A stretch of 64,000 bases of DNA from Psychrobacter sp. PG1. GTDB taxonomy: Bacteria > Pseudomonadota > Gammaproteobacteria > Pseudomonadales > Moraxellaceae. The stretch spans positions 98,998 through 162,997 of the forward strand of contig NZ_JABUZG010000057.1 of NCBI RefSeq assembly GCF_014897815.1, in the 5' to 3' direction. Each line of letters starts with the position of its first letter. The first letter of the stretch is position 1. The position numbers and the translations under genes were made by a program. The notes below the pieces were generated by a model that was not told where the DNA came from, ran no database searches, and worked only from the letters and a program-made list of their open reading frames with translations. Positions 58,716 through 64,000 of the stretch are shown piece by piece.

Positions 58716-60104
58716 ATGAATCAAATTGCTGATATTCTTAAGCTGGCACGTGAGGCTCAGCAACAACAGGTTGACGCGGTACTAGCAACCGTCGTGCGTA
58801 CAGAAGGGTCAGCCTATCGCCGCGCAGGCGCAATGATGCTTATCTGTGAAGATGGTCGTTCGGTCGGAATGATTAGCGGTGGCTGCTTGGAGCCGCATAT
58901 TATCAAACGTGCTTTTTGGCTCACACGTGATGGTGCAAACGTGCAAGTTTACCAAACGGGTGACGACATCGAATATGCTGAAAATGGTAATGTGCGAGCG
59001 AGCGTATCAGAAGAGGGTTTTGACTTTGATAGAGGCAGTGATAATAAGGGCACAGATAATAAATACGATGAACAAGATATTGATTTGGACGAGTTAAATT
59101 TTGGATTAGGCTGTAATGGGCGCGTACACGTGTTGTTTGAAAGGCTGGCAACGGCAATGTCTTTGTTAAATGTCATTAGTCAGGTTCGTCAGTCTCAGCA
59201 CCCAGTAACGGTAGCAACTTTAATTCGCTCTACAATCTATTTTAATAACCAAAATAATCCAAACTCTCAACTTCAAATTGGTTTGCGTCTTAACCTAGAT
59301 AATTATATCAAGTTAGGAAAACTCACCGCTATCGACGCTAATAATTCAGATAAAATGGTATCTAATGCTTCAAGCACAGTTATCAATGCAGTTGAAAGTT
59401 TATCCGAATATAAACTTCTCCATAAAAATGCTGAGTACGTTATCGTAAAAGATGACAATGATGATTTAGCCACAGAATGGCTGATTCAGCGCCTACAACC
59501 ACAGATACGTTTGCTGATTTGTGGTGCTGGCAATGATGTGATGCCGCTAGTTACGATGGCAAAGCTGCAAGATTGGCATGTGACAGTGGTAGACAGTCGA
59601 GCGCAATATGCCACGCAGCGGCGTTTTCCCGAGGCAGATAGAGTGATGGTACTGGCGTTAAATGATAGTGACACTTTACTAAAACTAAGTAAAAATGCTG
59701 CCGTTTCTTTGATGTCGCATAGTCTCAGCCAAGACCGTGCTCGACTTGGCGTATTATTAGAGCATGCTAATCACTATAAATATCTTGGACAACTAGGGCC
59801 ACGCTACCGTACCGAGCGCTTAATCGAAGAAATTATTACAAGGCTTACAAATCCTGCCAGTTTAAACCTAGGTATCAATAAGCTGCATTATCCGATTGGC
59901 TATAAGCTGGGCGGAGATGGACCTGAAGCCTTAGCACTGGGTATCATGGCACAAGTCAATGCGGTCGTCCATAATCAAAACCTATCAGCAGAAAACTCAG
60001 ACACTCATCTGTCAAAAACTAACTTTACAACGCTATTTTCTACGCATATTGATTCTATAGAGACGACTGCTACAAGTGCTCGTGCATCGATAAGTTTATC
60101 ATGA
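58716..60104 (+). CDS. XdhC family molybdenum-cofactor chaperone (PaoD type)
   Basis: XdhC/CoxI protein needed to load sulfurated molybdenum cofactor into the upstream enzyme. N-terminal motif AVLATVVRTEGSAYRRAGAMMLI and GMISGGCLEPHI; C-terminal Rossmann part with LLICGAGNDVMPLVTMAK, and GPRYRTERLI. At 462 residues it is long, because of Asp/Asn-rich insertions around 110-130 and 185-240. It starts 127 bp after the PaoC-type gene, past the terminator, and its stop overlaps the next gene (ATGA). Confidence 0.9.
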   Translation: MNQIADILKLAREAQQQQVDAVLATVVRTEGSAYRRAGAMMLICEDGRSVGMISGGCLEPHIIKRAFWLTRDGANVQVYQTGDDIEYAENGNVRASVSEEGFDFDRGSDNKGTDNKYDEQDIDLDELNFGLGCNGRVHVLFERLATAMSLLNVISQVRQSQHPVTVATLIRSTIYFNNQNNPNSQLQIGLRLNLDNYIKLGKLTAIDANNSDKMVSNASSTVINAVESLSEYKLLHKNAEYVIVKDDNDDLATEWLIQRLQPQIRLLICGAGNDVMPLVTMAKLQDWHVTVVDSRAQYATQRRFPEADRVMVLALNDSDTLLKLSKNAAVSLMSHSLSQDRARLGVLLEHANHYKYLGQLGPRYRTERLIEEIITRLTNPASLNLGINKLHYPIGYKLGGDGPEALALGIMAQVNAVVHNQNLSAENSDTHLSKTNFTTLFSTHIDSIETTATSARASISLS

Positions 60105-60841
60105 GCAGCGACGCATCTATTTTAGCATCTACGCAACTAAAGCCAATAAATCTATCAAAGCCACCAAACCATGTGGTCATTATTTTGGCCAGTGGACTGA
60201 GCCTGCGTTTAGGTCAAGCAAAACAGTTACTGTGTAAAGATGGCGAACCCTTAATTTGCTTCATGACAAAACTCGCACTTTCTACAAAACCGCAAGCAAT
60301 TATTATAGTCATTCCTGATAATCAACCATTAATAGCCAGTGCGATGAATGAATTGGCTTTTCAGTACTCTAGGATTCAAATGGTCGTAAATTCTACGCCT
60401 GAAATAGGTATGGCGTATAGTTTGAATTTGGCTATTGAGGCAGTCACGCAGTTAACAAGTTCATTAATCGAGCGCGTCGTCATTATGGGTGTTGATCAAG
60501 TTTTACTCGATGAGCAGCATTTGGCAAAACTGCTGGCAGATAAGCGGTCTGTAGTGGCAAGTAGTTATAGTAGTTGGCAGTATTCAAATAATATGAATTT
60601 AAATGAAACGTCTGCTGTCACTGCATTAAAGCAAAATATTATCGGACTACCTTTAACGATTGATTATGATTTACTCAGAGAGTGGCAAGCATTGCTGGTA
60701 GGCGATAAAGGGCTGCGTTATTTAATTAGAGGTTTGCCGCCCAGTCAGAGAAGTACCGTTGTTAATCATCAACTGAGCTATGATATCGATACTCCTGAGC
60801 AACTTGCTCATGCCAAGCAAAAAGGCTGGCTGGATAAATAG
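60101..60841 (+). CDS. molybdenum cofactor nucleotidyltransferase, MocA/MobA-like
   Basis: A 246-residue NTP transferase of the MobA-like fold. The nucleotide motif is VIILASGLSLRLGQAKQLL, a variant of LAxGxSxRxG. VVIMGVDQVLLD has the metal-binding Asp, and C-terminal YDIDTPEQLAHAK is typical. MocA adds CMP to the cofactor for xanthine oxidase family enzymes, which need the MCD form, so it fits the PaoABC-type genes. The start overlaps the XdhC-type gene by four bases. Confidence 0.87.
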   Translation: MSSDASILASTQLKPINLSKPPNHVVIILASGLSLRLGQAKQLLCKDGEPLICFMTKLALSTKPQAIIIVIPDNQPLIASAMNELAFQYSRIQMVVNSTPEIGMAYSLNLAIEAVTQLTSSLIERVVIMGVDQVLLDEQHLAKLLADKRSVVASSYSSWQYSNNMNLNETSAVTALKQNIIGLPLTIDYDLLREWQALLVGDKGLRYLIRGLPPSQRSTVVNHQLSYDIDTPEQLAHAKQKGWLDK

Positions 60842-60872
60842 TATTAATAGTGTCAATCCATAAGTGATAAAA

Positions 60873-61448
60873 ATGATAAATGTGATAGAAACAGAACGTC
60901 TTTATCTCAGGCAATGGCAAGCAAGTGACTTTGCTGTTTTTGCTGAAATAAATGCTGATCCTGAAGTAATGAAATATTTCCCCAAGTTATTAAGCCCTAA
61001 AGTAAGTGACATCATCGCTAGTAAATGCCAGCAGCTTATTGCTAATCAAGGCTGGGGGCTTTGGGCCGTCAGTTTAAAAGATAGATCAAAAGAGAATGGG
61101 GCTTTTATCGGTTTTGTTGGCTTGAATGATACTCACGCAGATATGTCTTTTGCCCCTGCTGTCGAGATTGCATGGCGACTACATAAAGATTATTGGGGAC
61201 AGGGCTATGCGACAGAGGCAGCACGTGCGGCGCTGAATTTCGCTTTTACTCAGCTGTCGCTCGATGAGGTTGTGTCATTCACAGCGGTTATCAATGAGCG
61301 CTCGCAATTGGTTATGGAGCGCCTTGGTATGATGAATACCCGTGCCAACTTCTATCATCCAGCCCTTGACCCTAACCATCGGCTGGCTGAGCATGTACTG
61401 TATAACATTACGCGGCCACAGTGGAACAATCAGTTAGCAGGCTTGTGA
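60873..61448 (+). CDS. GNAT family N-acetyltransferase (RimJ/RimL type)
   Basis: Acetyltransferase of about 191 residues. Begins VIETERLYLRQWQASDFAVFAEI; the acetyl-CoA loop is in DYWGQGYATEAARAALNFAF (Q-G-Y-A), and VNERSQLVMERLGM is the C-terminal family motif. It acts on an N-terminal or small-molecule amine; the substrate is unknown. A GTG at 60864 could start it three codons earlier. It lies 31 bp after the MocA-type gene and may be co-transcribed, without obvious functional link. Confidence 0.87.
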   Translation: MINVIETERLYLRQWQASDFAVFAEINADPEVMKYFPKLLSPKVSDIIASKCQQLIANQGWGLWAVSLKDRSKENGAFIGFVGLNDTHADMSFAPAVEIAWRLHKDYWGQGYATEAARAALNFAFTQLSLDEVVSFTAVINERSQLVMERLGMMNTRANFYHPALDPNHRLAEHVLYNITRPQWNNQLAGL

Positions 61449-61573
61449 CCACAAATCAATGCCCACACTCTGATATTAACAGGACTACTCGAAGATATTA
61501 CTACCGTTATACAACACAAGGTAAGGTTTGCGATATAATTTATTTTCTATTAAATGTAAAATAAGGTCGTCTT

Positions 61574-62095
61574 ATGAATCGTACATTATGGTTAGTCATT
61601 GGCATCATTAGTATTCTTGGCGGTATCTTTGCATTTTTTAATCCTCTTAGCGCCACTTTGGCCGCTGAGCAGTTAGCAGGTTTTATCTTTCTTTTGGTGG
61701 GTGTTTTACAGTTTATTGCCCTATTTCGAGCACATAGTACCACTGGAAAAGTGCTGGCGGCCATCGGCGGGGTACTTGGTGTATTGATTGGCATTGAGTT
61801 ATTACAAGATCCGTTACAAGGCATATTAACCTTGACCATGGTAATTGCTATTTTATTTATGGCAACAGGTATAGTCAGAGTTGTTGTTGCTTTCGGTCTC
61901 CGTCGGACAGTGGCTTTTGTCCCAATATTACTCTCAGGGCTGCTCTCGATTATATTGGCTATCATGATATTTACCAGTTATCCGCAGTCAGCGACGTATA
62001 TTCTTGGCATACTGTTAGCCGTCGAGTTGATATCTAACGGCATATCATTAATTATGTATTCACGTATACAATCAATTGTGGTACGCAATATATAA
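61574..62095 (+). CDS. HdeD-like DUF308 membrane protein
   Basis: A 173-residue protein with six membrane helices in three pairs, matching HdeD/DUF308: LWLVIGIISILGGIFAFFNPLSATLAAEQLAGF, where the NP turn is diagnostic, then LLQDPLQGILTLTMVIAILFMATGIVRVVVAF. HdeD contributes to acid resistance in E. coli, but the role elsewhere is unclear. It follows the GNAT gene by 125 bp. Nine bases after the stop begins an inverted-repeat element. Confidence 0.87.
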   Translation: MNRTLWLVIGIISILGGIFAFFNPLSATLAAEQLAGFIFLLVGVLQFIALFRAHSTTGKVLAAIGGVLGVLIGIELLQDPLQGILTLTMVIAILFMATGIVRVVVAFGLRRTVAFVPILLSGLLSIILAIMIFTSYPQSATYILGILLAVELISNGISLIMYSRIQSIVVRNI

Positions 62096-62103
62096 TTTTA
62101 GTT

Positions 62104-62278
62104 CTAGGGCGTATCCTCAATTCAATTGATCATATCTAAACGGGCTAAAAATGGCTAAATTTTGCCAAACATCGTTAAATAGCTGGTTAATATCCCGATA
62201 TTATCTGCGATATTTTCCTCGTTTGACTGCAATTTAACTCATTGTTATCACCATTTTTGAAATGAGGACCCGCCCTAG
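62104..62278 (+). mobile_element. 175-bp inverted-repeat element (copy B, MITE-like)
   Basis: Best-preserved copy. Left end CTAGGGCGTATCCTCA, right end GAGGACCCGCCCTAG; the two ends are near-inverse copies. In the middle is TAATATC-CC-GATATTA, a 7-bp dyad, also seen in copy C. Blocks GGGCTAAAAATGG, TTTTGCCAAACATCG and TATTTTCCTCGTTTGAC recur in the other copies. It codes for no protein. Confidence 0.88.
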
Positions 62279-62286
62279 CAACAAAC

Positions 62287-62320
62287 AAAAAAGACGCTAT
62301 TTACAGCGTCTTTTTTTTAT
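62287..62320. terminator. bidirectional terminator after the element
   Basis: GACGCT and AGCGTC pair with a 6-base loop, flanked by A- and T-runs. It serves both the HdeD-like gene and the convergent unknown gene. Confidence 0.8.
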
Positions 62321-62565
62321 TTCATAATTTATTTGAATATCACATCTTAATAATGCGTAAAGCCTAAGTGCAATTTGTAGTACTTTATCCTTGTATACAA
62401 ATCGTATTAAATCGGCTATAGCAGAAGATGAAAGAAAAAAAGATATTGAAAATAAAGCAGATGTGAGAGATTGAAAGAAGTGCGCTTGGTTTGATATAAG
62501 CGCACGGGTCAGTATGGCAGCGTGTCATAATGATATTTAATAGTATATCAAGTGGTTTGGTTGAA
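62321..62565. other. short intergenic region before the last two genes
   Basis: Nothing but A+T-rich sequence is seen between the terminator and the stop of the minus-strand gene. A long A-rich stretch (GAAAGAAAAAAAG) lies near 62430. Confidence 0.4.
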
Positions 62566-63180
62566 TTAGCTAAGAAATCTTAAGCCCGACGTTTTCAATG
62601 CCCATACCATCTCAACAAAGGCGCGGCTATTAGTCAAAGGCTCGCCATCGATGATGAGGGCGTAACCTGAACCATCAATCCATAAAAACACAAAGCTGGT
62701 CTCAGGAATCAGTAAGTCAACTTGTTGAAAAAACGAGATGGCTTGGCTTTCGACCGCCCAGCCGCGTTGTTTTTGGCGAATCATGAAACCTGAAAAGTCA
62801 GCAGCTGCAACACTTAGCATGTCCGCTTCTTCTTGGCTGTAACCGATTCGTGCTAGGCAAAACCCTTCATCAGAGCCAATAGCGGCACGGCGTTTACCGG
62901 ATAAGCTGGCAACCACATACGGTAAAAACTGGTCCAATGGCAGATTGGGTGCGGGTAACAACAAAGACAGCTTTTCAATCCAGCCGTGTTCTATAAAGCT
63001 CTGTAGCCATTCGTCAGAATAACGTTCAAGCCAATCAGCGGCGAGCAACGTCTGCCCATAGGACATTAAGTCTTGTAATGACAGCTGTTCATCAGTGGGC
63101 TCACTTTGTGAAAATGCCTCAAAAATACCGGCTGGAGTGAGGGTTAGATACGTTTTATCAGCATTTAAGTAAGAGGACAT
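62566..63180 (-). CDS. unknown conserved-looking protein (about 204 residues)
   Basis: I recognise no family. It begins MSSYLNADKTYLTLTPAGIFEAF; the ATG at 63180 is preferred to a start at 63192. An acidic and Leu-rich helical region is followed by VVASLSGKRRAAIGSDEGFCLARIGYS and a beta-rich end (FVFLWIDGSGYALIIDGEPLTNSRAFVEMVWALK). The middle and end weakly suggest a Roadblock/LC7-like fold, but I cannot confirm it. It lies 41 bp downstream of another unknown gene on the same strand, so the pair is probably an operon. Confidence 0.6.
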   Translation of the reverse strand: MSSYLNADKTYLTLTPAGIFEAFSQSEPTDEQLSLQDLMSYGQTLLAADWLERYSDEWLQSFIEHGWIEKLSLLLPAPNLPLDQFLPYVVASLSGKRRAAIGSDEGFCLARIGYSQEEADMLSVAAADFSGFMIRQKQRGWAVESQAISFFQQVDLLIPETSFVFLWIDGSGYALIIDGEPLTNSRAFVEMVWALKTSGLRFLS

Positions 63181-63221
63181 AGCGGCTACCATTGTGATGA
63201 AAGGGTTAAATCGGCGATAAA

Positions 63222-63839
63222 TTAGGTCTTGATGGTCTGATCAAGATGCTGTTGACAGTTGTTCCAGCGCTCATCGAACTGCCAGTCGCTTTTACCCAAG
63301 CGAAACCATACTAACGAGAAGGCAAGTCGATCATTGCGAGCGATACAGTGAGCAAAGAATTCGTTTTCGATCTGCTCAATCGTGCCCCAATCCTTATCTT
63401 CACGCGCCTGCATGAGCTCAGCGGTGATGTCTTTGGATATTTCTTTGGCATCATCGCTACTGATAAGCAACCGCTGTTTTTGCTCATTGAGAGACGGCGA
63501 TATCAGGACACTCCAGCGAGTCGCCAGCATACTATTGCGTTGAATATATCGCTTCTTACTAATACAATCGCGAAACCCTTGCTGGACATGAGGGTACAAG
63601 CGATCTTTAATACGCGTAAACAGGTTGTTTACATCGTAAGGAATGTCATACCAACAGCCATAAAAAAAGTCTGCGACGGCACCTTGCAGCGGCTCTTTTT
63701 CGGTTAAAAGTAATGCGGCATTGATACGTTGTTCATGAAAATGACGGTTATTGGGTGCCAAAAACACTTTACGCGAATATAAACGAAATACTCGGCGCGC
63801 CTCCATCTCATTTTCTTTGATAAGGTCTAAATCAGACAT
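63222..63839 (-). CDS. unknown 205-residue protein
   Basis: I recognise no family. It has a polar, mainly helical sequence without membrane or signal segments: DLIKENEMEARRVFRLYSRKVFLAPNNRHFH, WYDIPYDVNNLFTRIKDRLYPHV, and DITAELMQAREDKDWGTIEQIENEFF. Two cysteines stand out in GFRDCISKK and AHCIARNDR. It is the first gene of the pair with the downstream unknown protein. Upstream is a long A+T-rich run of 7-bp repeats at the window edge. Confidence 0.55.
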   Translation of the reverse strand: MSDLDLIKENEMEARRVFRLYSRKVFLAPNNRHFHEQRINAALLLTEKEPLQGAVADFFYGCWYDIPYDVNNLFTRIKDRLYPHVQQGFRDCISKKRYIQRNSMLATRWSVLISPSLNEQKQRLLISSDDAKEISKDITAELMQAREDKDWGTIEQIENEFFAHCIARNDRLAFSLVWFRLGKSDWQFDERWNNCQQHLDQTIKT

Positions 63840-63973
63840 AATAGTGTCCTTTAAGTCATAGTGTCTATTATATGGCTAACAGCTTATGGCTAATATCGTA
63901 TGGTCAAAATGATATAGCCACTATTGAGCGACAATAGGCTATGACTTCACTAAGCGAAACGGTGCAACGTGCC

Positions 63974-64000
63974 AATTAATAATTAATAATTAATAATTAA
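63974..64000. repeat. tandem AATTAAT heptamer at the window edge
   Basis: Nearly four units of AATTAAT without interruption, running past the end. Such tracts can vary in copy number; it lies about 135 bp upstream of the last gene's start. Confidence 0.85.

Overview
The window looks like a chromosomal segment of a gammaproteobacterium of the family Moraxellaceae, most likely Psychrobacter. I infer this from the moderate-to-low GC, the gspN-gspC-gspD cluster, the BLUF proteins of BlsA type, the H-NS-like protein with a TGRGRKP tail, and the FimX-like protein. The genus is an inference from gene content and protein style; no rRNA or tRNA gene lies in the window to confirm it.

Layout. 1-3.6 kb: the 5' part of mnmC, a small membrane protein, yciI, yciB and divergent rnm (PHP RNase AM). 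3.9-9.6 kb: a membrane diguanylate cyclase, truD, a Rieske/FAD reductase, a GNAT protein and a small membrane protein. 9.8-14 kb: two lipoproteins, glutathione reductase, a split ThrE-type exporter and a DUF503 protein. 14.3-16.4 kb: an A+T-rich gene for a 720-residue protein with a PD-(D/E)XK-like core and a C-terminal SEC-C zinc motif, which looks acquired. 16.6-23.9 kb: uvrA, yajR, a small A+T-rich island, a DUF3833 lipoprotein with a probable frameshift, and ssb.

24.6-27.1 kb is a light-sensing neighbourhood: an unknown 208-residue protein, two intact tandem BLUF photoreceptors and an H-NS-like protein. 27.4-31.6 kb holds type II secretion genes gspN, gspC and gspD. 32.2-38.1 kb holds tatD-like, tcdA, a GAF-hybrid histidine kinase, efp and divergent epmB, so EF-P and a candidate enzyme for its modification sit side by side. 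38.4-42.6 kb pairs an unknown 591-residue protein with a FimX-like degenerate GGDEF/EAL protein. 42.9-48.4 kb: a cytochrome c lipoprotein, the moxR-DUF58-transglutaminase set and a DUF4031 protein. 48.6-54.2 kb: a DUF302 lipoprotein, a LysR regulator divergent from glutathione-dependent formaldehyde dehydrogenase, a HAD dehalogenase, a FrnE-like DsbA protein and a nitroreductase. 54.5-60.8 kb: a PaoABC-type molybdenum aldehyde dehydrogenase with its XdhC-type chaperone and MocA-type nucleotidyltransferase. The last 3 kb hold a GNAT, an HdeD-like protein and two unknown genes on the minus strand.

The least expected structure is a family of three 175-176 bp elements with terminal inverted repeats (CTAGGGCG...CGCCCTAG) at 43.3, 52.4 and 62.1 kb. 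All three sit 0-9 bp after a stop codon and in the same orientation relative to the gene they follow. Other points of interest are the BLUF cluster, the SEC-C nuclease-like gene, the lipoprotein frameshift and several perfect intergenic dyads.
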